Origin: Membranipora membranacea
Taxonomy: Eukaryota; Bryozoa; Gymnolaemata; Cheilostomatida; Membraniporidae
DNA: 64,000 nt
Assembly (NCBI GenBank): GCA_914767715.1
Contig: OU612075.1
Coordinates: 10,480,001 to 10,544,000, forward strand
Reading direction: 5' to 3'
Below, one piece after another: positions 36,901 to 48,285 of this stretch (positions are counted from its first letter, which is position 1; every line of letters begins with the position of its first letter). Under the pieces are notes generated by a model. The model was not told where the DNA came from and made no database searches. It worked only from the letters and a program-made list of their open reading frames with translations. The translations under genes and the position numbers were made by a program.

Positions 36901-37949
36901 AAAGAAAGCTTGGTATAGCTAAGAGATTATCATAGACATATGAATACGTTATTTCATATGTCTATCTATATTTTCATGATTGTGTGAATTGGCAATGTAG
37001 GCTTGAAGTGAAGAATCAGGATGGTTAACAACACCAATTGGTAGATTCACACTGGCCATGTGAATGCCATACTATTGTAAAGGCCTCAGTTTTTTCACCA
37101 AATTCCGTATATCACATATTATATGAATGTTGTAACCTTCAAACTAAGTGGCGAAAAACTAACATCCAAATCAATAAATGAGCTTTACGAATCTCGACTT
37201 AAAACAAAATGCTATCGGATAATTCATCTAAACAAACCACCTATGATTTTAAACAAACACCCCTCAGGACACTTTATTTTACCCAAGCACAGGACAAGCC
37301 TGAGGAAGTTCTGTTTTAGACGCCAAGCTGTATCTTTTTTAAACGGATTATTTTTGTAGACATTTTTATTTAATATCTTTTATTTTTACAACAGAGCGCA
37401 CAACCAACAAATGATTTTATCACCAATGATACAATACAATATACATAGATACATACATGTCCACATATGAAGGACAAAACATGTTCGAACCATGTTATTG
37501 TTGGGCTATTGACATTATTTAGCTCGGTGGTGGTTTTTCAGTCATCGACCTTAACTGTGCCAGGGTCGCTTGAAGTGTCATTCCATTATCCATGGTTGAT
37601 AATGGGCGCCACCTACCAGCAACCACTCTGCGCATGTGCGAACTGTTGAGGCATACGTTCGTCTCTGCAGCATAGGGCTTGAACTAATTCACCTAGTCTG
37701 AGTACTAAAATTGGGAAAACAATGGAGACCCATAATTTAGAAATATTTGGGCCTAAATGGAACACTGGTTTTGATATCTCATAACCTTGAACCTTTGGAG
37801 TTGCCTTTCTTGATGGAAGGCAGCGCCACCACCACTGTGCTGCAGAAATAGACTATGTCACAAGGATATCCTGCATAAACTTTCCTATTTCAACTAATCT
37901 CCCTCTCCCCTGAGTGAGTTTATTGGTTTCAGCAAGGAGTTGGTTTCAG
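33940..37949. other. Intergenic stretch, repeats only
   Basis: After the TAA of the unrecognised gene I find no supported exon. 35130-35600 and 35640-36130 are diverged direct repeats of one another (shared GCAAA-TGC-CTTCTGC-TATC..TTAC-TC-TAGGCATA, then GATGACCTCAGCTC-type strings). 35070-35110 (GAGCCCCCCAGACTTTTGCC) recurs inverted near 56175. A 10-bp satellite occupies 36571-36715. A 78-codon ORF at 37123-37359 ends RTSLRKFCFRRQAVSFLN, which faintly resembles LINE reverse-transcriptase C-termini. Confidence 0.5.
36571..36715. repeat. 10-bp satellite, unit GAACCATTTT
   Basis: Ten unbroken units in register from 36571 to 36670, with GAACTATTTT, GAACCATTTT and GAACCTTTTT variants alternating. 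It decays into AAAC/TAAC-TATTTT variants up to about 36715. Confidence 0.9.
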
Positions 37950-39219
37950 TCACCTAGACTCATTGTACCGATCACCGTGGAAGTACGCCAAAATCTGCAG
38001 GCCTGTTGATACGGTGAAAACCACGGCAGCAATACCCAAAGAGTGAGCCCATATTGAGTAGGGTCCGGAACGGTCATAGCTCTAACCAACCATATACATC
38101 AAAGTAATATCTGCAGCAGCCACTCCTATCTGCGGTATCATTTGGGCTAAAGATGTTAGCTCGATGTAGCGATTTACCATAGCAAAGCCGGACCCCATTA
38201 TTGGTCGGCTGAAAAATCCCATGCACAGGAACAGCACCCAAAGTGCGGTTAGGTGTGTGTAGAAAAAGTACATCAGAATACACACGACCAGCAGAAGCGT
38301 TGTCTGAAACTGCAATGAAATAAGACGGCAGTGTATACAACAGGATGCTGCGTATAAAACTTTTCAAAAGTAAAACTGGGCAGGTGACAATGTTAAATAA
38401 GATCATTGATGGTTCAAAGGGAGTAGGGAAAATAATTGTTTACTAGTTAATTACTAAAGGCGCTAACCCTCATACCTCTGTTCACATTTTTTGTGAATGG
38501 TGACTATAATGGCAAAAAACATTGTCAATTCATTATTATTATTTGTTATCTTTTTGAAGCATGCTACCAATCATACGGTTGCCCCGTTTAGGTTACCACC
38601 ATAGTCTATGGGAACTAGCTGTGATCAATGGTAGGGCACTTTTGCATTGAATTTTGCATTGTTGATTATTCAATGCAATGTTTGCAATACAAAGTGCATT
38701 GCCATTGACCATTGGTAATGTGTTTCATGCATTTGTAAGCAATAAACTATAATGCATTACATAGAGGGCATGTCAGAATTTTGATAAAAACCAGATATCA
38801 TAACACCTTACCTGAAGTAAGTACTTGACATGGATAAAGCTTGTCGGTATCACAAACACTAAAATTCCGCAGAGAGAACTGATAAAGAATGCTGATGTCA
38901 TCAAACTGGAGTTGGCTACAGTGAGTCCAGGTCCATCACGATCATAAGAAAATATCACCTTGCTGTAGACTCGAGTCATCGCGAACATACATCCTATATG
39001 AAAGAATAGCATGACCAGAAACAGTGAAGCTATTACGGGATGGGAGGGCGAACAAGAGCTGGGTGAGACCTGCACCCTCAGTTACTGCTGCCCTGTTAAC
39101 TCGACTTCATCAGCGATGTTGATCCCTGTCTGTCGGCTGTAGATGTAGAGGGTTACACAGGCTACCACTACCAGGATACCAAAAGAGGTCAGGATCCAGT
39201 AATCATTCACAAAGCTGGC
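37950..39219 (-). pseudogene. MFS transporter pseudogene (NAGLT1/MFSD4B-like), C-terminal half
   Basis: Two minus-strand exons remain: 38812-39219 and 37950-38309, joined by a phase-0 intron (CAG|GTAAGG; ATTGCAG|TTTCAG). The translation gives the second half of a major-facilitator protein. There is one membrane segment (YWILTSFGILVVVACVTLYI), a cytoplasmic loop, then several more hydrophobic helices. VYSKVIFSYDRDGPGLTVAN resembles the sodium-dependent glucose transporter 1 family. Two stops lie in frame: TAA at 39082-39084 in the loop and TAG at 38082-38084 before the last helix. Coding resumes in the same frame after each, to a TGA at 37950. The N-terminal half (about five helices) is missing, and the sequence is cut at 39219 by the LTR of a retrotransposon. 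The stops plus missing half make function unlikely. The exact MFS subfamily is uncertain. Confidence 0.75.
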
Positions 39220-39402
39220 TGACAGTTAATTAGTCTGCTAACAGACATCACAGGACGTGATGTCAGATTCTATTGTTCTTTTATAATGACCACAATGCAG
39301 TGGCTATTTCTTTTCTATGTAAACCATGCTACCAGTAAGATGCCTCTGCTAAATGCTCCCAATAAAATATCGTAAAACATCACCAACACACAAACTTAAT
39401 AA
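39220..39402 (+). repeat. 5' LTR, shortened at its 5' end
   Basis: Starts TGACAGTTAATTAG and ends ...ACACAAACTTAATAA. It matches 43550-43732 with about six substitutions by eye. It lacks the first ~25 bp (TGTTATATATGCC...) found on the 3' copy between the polypurine tract and the shared part. Confidence 0.85.
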
Positions 39403-39456
39403 TGGCGACACAGGCTGGTGAAAGATTACTCATACTTTGAGAGAGGCACACAGTAG

Positions 39457-40274
39457 ATGGAAGATGATAAAGAAGGCATATTTCTGGCAAAATTATACAC
39501 TGAAGACAGAGAACCTCAGAAAACCTGCTACAACATGTCAATAGGTAAGGTACCGGAATATGATTGCAAAGATAAATGGCCCACATATAAACTGAGATTA
39601 AATTCTTGGCTTGAGGCCAATGAGGTAAATGAGGCTGCTAAAAAGAAAAATATTCTTTTGGCTGTGATAGGTAATGAAACTCTGGACTTGCTTATAAGCT
39701 TGAGTGTCCCAAACAAAGTAGAGGATTCCACATTTGATGCTCTTGTTACATTACTAGATGAACATTTTAGAGCTGGAGTCAATGCGGTGTCGGAATCTCT
39801 TAGGTTTGACATGAGACATCAATTGCCTAATGAATCTGTTTCAGATTATATTGTAGCCATATCAAAACTCAGCATAAATGCATGGTTCGGTACAGGTAAC
39901 GCTTTATACAATCGGCTCCGCAATAAACTGATTTGTCGCCTGCATGTTAGCAATAATCGCATTCGTGAGGCATTGTTGAAAGAGGGTGATGCATTAACAT
40001 GGATTAATGCAAAATCTATAGCCATGACAATGGATGTGGCACAAAAGCACCCTAGCTCAGACAATAGCCAACCAGCAGCAAGCAGGTTTAATACTGGAGT
40101 GAATAGAATGAGTCGTAAAAAACCTCATGATAATTATAGAGAAACGCGCATGAAATTTACACGCTGTGCTGGTCCCCACAAGGCTGACCGCTGTCCAAAT
40201 AAACACATGATATGAAGAAAATGTTCTAAAAAAAGGTCATTATGCTAAATGTTGTAGTACTCGGACTGATGATG
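39457..40274 (+). pseudogene. gag: gag of Ty3/Gypsy element (disrupted)
   Basis: Open for 252 codons from 39457. It contains a retrotransposon capsid-like region (WPTYKLRLNSWLEA; RFDMRHQLPNESVSDYI) and the start of a zinc-knuckle region (CAGPHKADRC). A TGA at 40213-40215 and an A-run frame change shortly after separate it from a second cysteine/histidine cluster (CSKKGHYAKCC). It would form the particle shell and bind the RNA genome in an active element. Confidence 0.85.
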
Positions 40275-40291
40275 GTGGCAAAAGTGGTAAC

Positions 40292-40651
40292 GTGAGTGCT
40301 GTAGAGATGGTCTCCACGCCGGAAATCAATCTCATGGCTGATGTACGCAAACCGATCGATATACCAATGAAGGTTGAAGGTAAGTCTATCAAATTACAAT
40401 TGGATACGGGGTGTGGTTGGAGTCTAATATCATCAAAGGTGTACCAGTCAAAATTCAGTCATTGTAAGTTGTCTGCTCGTTCTGACTTGACATTACATGA
40501 TTATAGTGGCAATCTAGTTAAAGTCTTAGGTGAGATTTCTGTTGATGTAGTTTATGCAGCTCAGTCACATAAGTTGCCGCTTATTGTAGTACAGGGTAAT
40601 GGTACAAGTTTGCTAGGTCGAAATTGGCTTTCTCACATACGGTTGGAATGA
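40292..40651 (+). pseudogene. pol: Aspartic protease region of pol
   Basis: Carries the retroviral-type active-site motif LQLDTGCGWSLIS and the downstream LLGRNWL motif typical of Ty3/Gypsy proteases. The frame is lost at the end (TGA at 40649-40651), before the reverse transcriptase region. Confidence 0.85.
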
Positions 40652-40703
40652 AATATTCTCAGTACCAATAGTAGGTCAGGTCAAATCTCGTACTCTCAAT
40701 GAG

Positions 40704-42353
40704 GTGTTGTCAAAGCATGCTCAGGTATTTCGTAGTGATTGCCTTGGTGAGATTAGAGGTTATGAGGCTTCTATAGAGTTGAAACCTGATTGTACACCCA
40801 TATTCTGTAAAGCTCGACCAGTTCCGTTGATGTTCAGAGATAAGGTAGATGCTGATCTAGATAAACGAGTCTCAGATGGTTCTCTCGTACCTGTTCAAAA
40901 GAGTAAATGGGCCTCACCACTCGTATGTGTACCCAAGGATCAAGGCAAAAATGTAAGAGTATACGCCGACTACTCCATTTCTGTTAACAAGGCTATTGAA
41001 GACAATGTTTATACACTACCGCTGCCAGATGATCTCTTCACAATGATGAAAGGAGAAAAATTCTCTAAGATTGACCTCGCATCTGCCTACACTCAGTTAA
41101 AGCTAGACAAAAGCTCTCAGAAAATTCTCACAATGAATACTCCTAAAGGGTTATTAGTGCAAACCAGGTTGCCGTATGGTGTGAAAGTAGCAAGTATGCA
41201 GTTTCAGAAAGTCCTAGATCAGATTTTGTCAGGTATTCCTAACACATGTTGTTACATCGATGATATTCTTGTAACAGGTCCTAATGATCATGAGCACCTG
41301 AAAACGCTAGATGAGGTTTTTGATCGGTTGGAAAAACATGGTATCACAGTGAATAAACACAAAAGTTCGTTCTTGTAGTTGTCAGTTCTATATCTTGGTC
41401 ATGTTCTCAGTAAATCTGGCATAGCACCCAATGAAGACAGAGTAAAAGCTATAAAAGAAGCTAAGACTCCTAAGAAAGTCCAAGACGTGCAGCAGTTAAT
41501 GGGAATGATCAACTACTATGGAAAGTTCATTGAACAAGTCGCTACCAAAGCTGAGCCGTTACATAAATTGGACGAACAGTGCCAACAAGCATTCAACAAT
41601 CTGAAGGAAGAGTTGTGCACCCAAACACTACTCACCAGATTTGACCCTAGAAAACAGCTAGTGATGGCGTATGATGCAAGTCCCTACGGTGTTGGAGCCA
41701 TAATCTCACATAGAGAAGAAGATGGATCTGAAACACCGATAGCCTATGCCTCGAGAACAATCTCAAATGCAGAATCAAACTACGCTCAGACACACAGAGA
41801 AGCTCTCAGCATCATGTTTGGATTGAAGAAGTTTACAAAGTATCTGATTGGCAACAAATTCATTCTCATCACAGATCACAGTGCACTTCAGACAGTTTTC
41901 GACCCTAATGCTAAACTAGAGTCTGGAGTTGCCCTCTCTCGACTGCACAGATGGAAACTCATTCTAAACGAGTACAACTATACGGTAGAATATCGCAAAG
42001 GTTCTGACTTATGTCACGTTGATTATCTGTCGAGAGCTCCGCTCAGTTCTAATGAAAGTTTTGAGATGGAAGTAAATTATTTCTCAATAGTTGATAATCT
42101 CCCAGTGACTGCTGATGAAATAGCTCGTGAAACTAGTAGATGTCCTATTCTCAGTAAGGTTCGAGACTTCATGAAATTCGGTTGGCCTAAACATGTGTCA
42201 GATGTAGAGTTAGAGCCATACTTCAGAAAGCGCGGTGATCTCGCAGTTGACAAAGGATATATATTGTATGATTGTAGAGTTGCTTACCCTATTGTCTTAT
42301 CGATAGAGTTATGTCAGAGTTGCACCAGGATCACGCTGGTGTTGTCAGAATGA
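40704..42353 (+). pseudogene. pol: Reverse transcriptase and RNase H of pol
   Basis: 40704-41378 holds the fingers/palm of reverse transcriptase, with KIDLASAY, LPYGV and the catalytic YIDDILV. A TAG at 41376-41378 lies in frame, and coding resumes immediately (YLGHVLSKSGIAP, thumb). RNase H follows (MAYDASPYGVGAI, THREALSIMFGLKKF, LITDHSALQTVF). The frame is lost near 42300, where the integrase zinc-finger region begins in another frame. Confidence 0.92.
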
Positions 42354-43514
42354 AATCAGTGGCTCGTAGTTATTTCTGGTTTCCAAATGTTGATAGTACT
42401 ATAGAGACTATAGCAAAAGAATGTCGTGAATGTCAAATGGTTGGTAATTCACCACCCAAAACTTGGTATCCGTTTCAGTTTGAGAACAAGCCATGGTTCA
42501 GGCTTCATGCTGATTTCGCTGAATATGATAGTCAAAATTATTTGATTGTGGTCGATAGTTATAGCAAAATGGTTACATGTAGAGCCCATGAGCAGTATTA
42601 CTAGGTCTAAGGCTGTCCTTTCGCTAAGACAATTATTCTCGACACATGGGATATGTGCAATATTGTATACAGATAATGCCAAGTCATTCACATCCGGAGA
42701 GTTTGAGGGATGTCTCAAGTCTAATGGAATAGTTCATAAATATTCACCTCCATATCATGCTGCATCTAATGGTCAAGCAGAGCGTTGTGTGCAGACAGCT
42801 AAGAGTTTTCTCAAGAAAGTGAAAGGTAGTTCTAGGGATAGGAATTTAGCACTGTCGAGGTATCTGTTAGGATATAACACAACCAATCATGCTACAACAG
42901 GTCGTGCTCCATGTGAACTGTTAATGGGCAGACAACTACGCACTTTATTTACTCTCATGAAACCTAGTCTGCAAGCAGATGTTGATAAGTCTCAGGGTCG
43001 TAGTTATGTCGATGGTAGTAATTCCAAGTCTCGTGAGTTTAAAGTCGGAGATTCTGTCAAGGTCAGGAACATGATTGGTCGAGACAAGTGGTTATTTGGC
43101 ACTGTAATAAAACGCATAGGTCCGCTCAGGTATCTAGTCAGGATTGGTTCTAGAGTTCGGTATTGTCATTTGAATCATTTAGTTTCTGCTGGTACACACA
43201 TTGATGATTGTGACTATGATGATTTAAACCAACCCCATAATTCTAATGTAACAAGACAAGATCTATCTCAGGATACCTTCAGCGAAGCCAGTGTAAAAGC
43301 ATTAACCACTTTGCCCCAGAGGTCTTCCGATGCTGACGGTACAGCTGATGGTTCGAGCACTGATACAGATACAAGCCTTATACCCAGTACTAGTCCGATG
43401 GTTACAGCGCAGAGACAACGTACTCAAAGCTCTACACCGTCACCTATTACACCACCAGTACTGAGACGTTCAGCTCGAATAAGCAAACCACCAGAGAGAT
43501 ATAAACCCTCTTAA
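42311..43514 (+). pseudogene. pol: Integrase of pol, split over two frames
   Basis: 42311-42604 has the HHCC zinc-binding region (LHQDHAG ... CRECQMV) and the first catalytic Asp (RLHADFAEYD). A frame change near 42590 moves to 42546-43514, which carries the second Asp (LYTDNAKSF) and the catalytic Glu (SNGQAERCVQ). It ends in a GPY/F-type module (GPLRYLVRIG) and a Ser/Thr/Pro-rich tail. Together these are the DDE integrase signature. Confidence 0.9.
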
Positions 43515-43525
43515 AGGGGAGGCAA

Positions 43526-43733
43526 TGTTATATATGCCATGCCTTAACGATGACAGTTAATTAGTCTGCTAACAGACATCACAGGATGTGATGTCAGATT
43601 CTATTGTTCTTTTTTAATGACCCCAATGCAGTGGCTATTTCCTTTCAATGTAAACCATGCTACCAGTAAGATGCCTCTGCTAGATGCTCCCAATAAAATA
43701 TCGTAAAACATCACCAACACACAAACTTAATAA
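43526..43733 (+). repeat. 3' LTR
   Basis: Begins TGTTATATATGCCATGCC directly after the polypurine tract and ends ...CACACAAACTTAATAA, about 207 bp. From TGACAGTTAATTAG onward it parallels the 5' LTR. It contains an AATAAA (near 43690) suitable for polyadenylation. Confidence 0.88.
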
Positions 43734-44530
43734 TTTTGATTCATGAAATGGCATTAAACACAAAAATTAAGGAGTACTCACCATCATACCTGACAAGTCT
43801 CCCTTTTTGGTAGGGGGGCTCCCAGTTTTTGGGGTATTTTTTCCACCCCCTCCCTATCTCCCTTTTTCGCAACTTTTTTTTACCCAGAAAACTTTTTAAG
43901 CTTATTTTTGCAAGGGAAACCATGTTTTCCTACCTCAGCAGTGCATATACCTATGTAATTGCTTATTACCATTACTGCTAGTATGTAAAATCAGGTAAAA
44001 TGACGCAATTCATAATATGAAAGCCTCAAGTTTTGGCTTAGAAATATGACAAACGAGGTTTGAATTGCGCCGGCACAGCGGGACGCCGAGCCAATATTCC
44101 GCGTTGGGAGTTTGTCGTCGGAGACCTCCTGATTTCTGGGTCTACCTACTTGTCATGTATGCTCACCATAGCAACCCAAGTTAAAAGCTGCACAAAGAGT
44201 CTCAGGAGGTTGACATGGTGGCAAGTCATTTTATTCAAAGCAATAGAAACCTTCAAAAAAACTAACAAAAAACCAGCCCATCTATATCTATCCAATAAAA
44301 TAATTACATTCACTTTCTTCTAAAGACATATTTACGGATAGTGCAGAAAAATCATTTTGACCGAAAAGCTTATGACTTTTTTTTTCATTTTTTTTAATTT
44401 TCCTCCTAGATTTTACTTTAATCGATTAAACAACAAGGGTGGATTTTTTTTCAGAAATGGCAATAAACAAACCTCAGACTACAAAAGTAACAGTGAAATT
44501 ATAAAATGTTAAGAAAAGAGGAATACTTAC

Positions 44531-44580
44531 TCCTGTTCGTCTTGCGGCTCGACAGATTCCATTTTGTCAGCAGAAGGCAT
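44531..44580 (-). CDS. Possible orphan first exon, minus strand
   Basis: ATG at 44580 opens 16 codons plus two nucleotides (MPSADKMESVEPQDEQ) up to a good GTAAGT donor. An acidic cytosolic N-terminus would suit an MFS transporter, and the orientation matches the pseudogene downstream, but no connecting exon was found. It may be the stranded first exon of that gene or chance. Confidence 0.25.
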
Positions 44581-46202
44581 AGTCCTGTTACAGCAGTGTG
44601 TCCCTATGATTTCTTCTTCTTTCTATGCTTCCAGTTCACAACCACCACGACTCTGACCGTGTAGTATTTGCTTCACAGAGACATTAAGATTGACAGCTGT
44701 TGAAGAGTGACGCTATTGACCAGGTAACGTGGCTCCCACCTGTAATTAGTTGTCAGTTTTAATAGACAGTCAATCAATATGAAGGTCGAAGGTTGTATCC
44801 GCTTGGTGTTTACTACAACAATACAAGCCAGCAGATCATGTGATACTCGGTAGCGAAATAACACAGGTATAATTAGCTTTCCTAAGACATCTGTTTATTA
44901 GTCCAAAAGTACCTCCGTGCTTGTAAGGACTCAGTATCTACCATCGTATATTATTCGATGAGCACATAAAATTCCACTCTCAGGTTGATTATAATTATTA
45001 TTGATCACACCAAACCAGCTGTACATGCCCTTGTGGGTTAAAGAAAATAAAATGCAGGCATTAATCCATTAAAATTAAAATTAAAACAGTATGACAAGGA
45101 AAATCCTTCATCAAAACCACCTTTCTTTAAATACCAGTGACAAGAGAGCCTAGCCATCACTCTTCAAAAGTTTGCAAACTGGTCGCCAATATTTATAATA
45201 ACGAAGCAGCAAGCACCAACCAAACACACAACTTACTATAAACACCATAAGTTTGATGTGATACGTTAATTATTTTATGACATTTTTTGTAGTAAATGGT
45301 TCCTCAAAAGAGTAAAAGAATAATAGAATAATACAAAATTATATAAATTTAAGCATAAGTGAGCCAGCTAACATTACTGTATACAGGTTGAAGTTCAGCG
45401 GGCACAGAACTTCTACAAACATGGACCATCAGTTTATATACCAAAATGCACTCAGAAAAATGAAACATATAATTCTGTTCAGAATTACAGTGGGTATGAA
45501 CATTGGCCATTGTGAAATTAGATGTTATTGAAACCTCACAAAGGCTGCAGTAAATTTCTAGTGAAGTTCCTGGTTTTTAAAACCTCAAAAAAACACTTGT
45601 GCATTCTAATGAGAATCTTTGAGCTTCAGAAATACCAACCTGCTCACTGGCCAGAAAGACACATAAAATTTTGATTATCCCCAAGTGCAAATATCTGAAA
45701 TGGGGTAAACCAGAGATAAAAGCCAGAACTTTGATTGATTAAAGTTGGTTGGTTGTGTCCTGAGCAATGTCAGAATGCAAATCAAGATGTAGCCAACAAG
45801 ACGGCGCAAGAGGGAAGAGTGTGCAGAAACAACCCAGAAAGTCTTGCAGAGAGCCCTAGGGTGAACAATAAACCGCAAGTACAGTGCACAACTGACCTGC
45901 AACATGAACAATTCTCAGTCATTCAACTGGACATTCGGCACTCTCACCTCAAGACTACCACAACCATATCTAGCGATGCAGCTTTCGATTATAATTGTTG
46001 AATCACAATAATAACTTATATCCATCTGCAGCAAATGTACCCAAAGTTGATTTTTAACAAACTACAGATAAAAAATATGTGTGTCAATACTAGGCTAGTA
46101 ATAACATTTCACAAAAGGATAAAATAATACCACATGTTCAACATATGTTAAATAATTAAATAATTAAAATTAATAACTAACCATTAATAGTTAATAATAA
46201 AT

Positions 46203-46432
46203 AGTAAAGCGTAACATAGTAAAGCGTAACGTAGTAAAGCGTGACGTAGTAAAGCGTAGCGTAGTAAATCGTAGCGTGGTAAGGCGTAGCGTGGTAAGGC
46301 GTAGCGTGGTAAGGCGTAGCGTGGTAAGGCGTAGCGTGGTAAGGCGTAGCGTGGTAAGGCGTAGCGTGGTAAAGCGTAGCGTAGTAAGGCGTAGCGTAGT
46401 AAGGCGTAGCGTAATAAGGCGTAGCGTGGTAA
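46203..46432. repeat. 15-bp minisatellite, unit AGTAAAGCGTAGCGT
   Basis: About 15 head-to-tail units. The left edge has A-rich variants (AGTAAAGCGTAACAT) and the centre is homogenised to GGTAAGGCGTAGCGT. As 15 is divisible by three, both strands stay open as pentapeptide repeats (VVRRS on plus, ATPYH on minus); these are shadows, not genes. Confidence 0.95.
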
Positions 46433-46689
46433 ATAATTACCAGGCTATTCATCCGAGCAAGTCAAGTTCTTTACTCTTTTTATAAATGATACAAGACTGA
46501 TAACAGTTTGTTAATGCTCTGTTTTCTGCAGTTTTGCTGTTTTTTTTCTTAATTTTTTCTGTCGTAATGTATGAGATTACAGAACAAAATGCTTCTACTG
46601 ATGGAGCAACAGATGCAGAAGTGACGGGATAAAGGAGAACACAAGGTGAGAGGTATACACTCAAGGATGCTGAGGGCTGGAACAATCAA

Positions 46690-46800
46690 CGAAGCAAGCT
46701 CCTCCAGTGGGAGTTGAACCTACAACTCCTGCAGCATTGATCGCCTAGCAGAAGATAGCAAATACGCTAACCGATTGCACTCTCTTGCCATCTCACCATC
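46690..46800 (-). mobile_element. tRNA-derived SINE head (degenerate), minus strand
   Basis: On the minus strand an A-box-like GGCAAGAGAGTGCAATCGG with TTAGCG is followed about 50 nt later by a B-box-like GGTTCAACTCC. These are internal RNA polymerase III promoter elements in tRNA order. No well-paired cloverleaf is apparent, so a SINE or tRNA relic is more likely than a working tRNA. Confidence 0.4.
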
Positions 46801-48107
46801 CCCAGGGTGTCAATGCCATCACTCCAGGTCACAATCTCCACTTTTTAATTGGCGATAATAATCTTTTTGCTGTAAAAGCCTCAATTTGGACAGGTACAGC
46901 ACAATTGGGAAAGAAAATTGATATGATAAAGACACAGCATCTATAGAGTGCAAATATCTCAGGTATTCAATGTATGTATAAAGACTTAATTGGAAAGAAA
47001 TACAAGTGGGAATCCCTGCTTATCCATACCAAGTAATATAAGATATTATATTGAAAACAGTCTAAATCGTTAATTTTTCACATTCCAAAATTTTCAACAG
47101 CTTCATGAAACCAAATTTCTTTTAGTTATCGGTTTTGGAAGAAATTTCCCTAAAGTGAAAGGCCAAATGAGCAACGGATCTCAGCATAGTGATGGGGAAA
47201 ATTACTATCAAAAAGCATCGCTCATTGAGATTGAGAACCCCCAATATTGAGTTTGTTATCGTACTATTATTCGATGCTTGTAATGATTGAACCTATCACT
47301 GCTATATGATAAGCAGTATTGTAAGACCTTTGCTAGCTATGGATTTTGTTCGACCTTATCTTATCTAACTCAATACTCCAAATTCTCAGCAGTGTTTGTT
47401 CAACATTGGTCTAACCAGACGAGATGTAAAACATCATTGCAAGTGCGAGTTATAGGTACGGAAAACATTTAAATTTATGAATTTGGAGGTGTCCTTCAGG
47501 ATGGGGTATTTCAGCTAAAACCTTTCAAAACCATTCAGATATTGTTCAGCGCAAATCTCATTGAAAGAGACCGAAGTATGAGTCATCAACATACTAATAT
47601 TTGATTCTATGTGATACTTTAACCTCACTGCTATGAGATAAGCAGCATGGTAAAACTATTGCATTTGTTAGAGCTCTTATCTTATCTTACTCGTGACACA
47701 ACATTTTAGTATAGCATTGCGTTTCCTGTCTCCCAACTGAACAGTTTCAGTTTTCCGGGTAGAGAAATCTTAGGTAAGTAATTCTTAATTTTCCTATGGT
47801 TCTATATTTTATAAGAACACCTAACATGTTCCAAGTAGGTCACCAATATGAATAATTGGAAGAGCTAATCTAGTATAGTAGATGCTAAGATAGCCATCTG
47901 AGGGCGCTCAGATGTAAAGGTTTAGTTGAAATTAGCCAGGAAGTGAGAGCTTGGAAGAGCCCGACGGACGGGAATTGGGAATCCTAAGTTTGTTGGTTGA
48001 CAGCTGTGATTGCGCTGAAATGCTGTTAGAGTCACGAGTTTACCTTTCATTATGTGGACTTTCCTCATGTTATGACTGTATGGTGAGTACTAGATCATTT
48101 TTGATCT

Positions 48108-48192
48108 ACTTTGCCTGCATTCTGGTTTGGCTCCCCCTCCACTGGTCCTTCAGCGTGACCAGTGGACAGGGAATAACTCCGAATGCAGGATA
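48108..48192. repeat. Small hairpin repeat (family 1), copy 2
   Basis: TGCATTCTGGTTTGGCTCCC pairs imperfectly with the right-hand AATAACTCCGAATGCAGG. The centre carries CCACTGGTCCTTC-GCGTGACCAGTGG, itself a hairpin. Same design as 7085-7165. Confidence 0.5.
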
Positions 48193-48285
48193 ATGAATCT
48201 GGTGACTTGGTGAAGGTTAGGCTTATAGCTAACACTAACAACTTATAATTTTAGTTGCAGATTGTCGGAGTAAAGTAAAAAGGTG

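Larger units (their letters stand above)
39220..43733 (+). mobile_element. Degenerate Ty3/Gypsy LTR retrotransposon
   Basis: Two similar LTRs bound gag, protease, reverse transcriptase, RNase H and integrase regions in Ty3/Gypsy order. A primer-binding-site-like TGGCGACACAGG follows the 5' LTR at 39403, and a polypurine tract (AAAGGGGAGGC, 43513-43523) precedes the 3' LTR. Several stops and frame changes interrupt the coding region, so this copy is not autonomous. No target-site duplication is visible. The 5' side directly joins the transporter pseudogene. Overall it resembles the K02A2.6-type gag-pol elements common in invertebrates. Confidence 0.93.
43734..48285. other. Intergenic stretch between retrotransposon and TRIM-like gene A
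   Basis: No supported multi-exon gene. Contents: a possible isolated start exon at 44531-44580 (minus), a 15-bp minisatellite at 46203-46432, a tRNA-like SINE fragment at 46690-46800, and two loosely similar segments near 47230-47350 and 47590-47700 (CTGCTAT-GATAAGCAG-ATGGTAA, TTATCTTATCTTACTC). There is also a hairpin repeat at 48108-48192. The ORFs near 44060 and 45735 show no recognisable domains. Confidence 0.5.

Noticed and set aside
37123-37359. LINE reverse-transcriptase C-terminal fragment
   Set aside because: The ending RTSLRKFCFRRQAVSFLN is suggestive, but no upstream reverse-transcriptase motifs are present.
39457-40274. Programmed frameshift between gag and pol at the A-run
   Set aside because: An in-frame TGA precedes the run, and other frame changes occur through pol, so decay is a simpler account.
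46177-46485. Long repetitive ORFs on both strands (YHATP / VVRRS repeats)
   Set aside because: They are reading-frame shadows of a 15-bp minisatellite; being open on both strands follows from the period.
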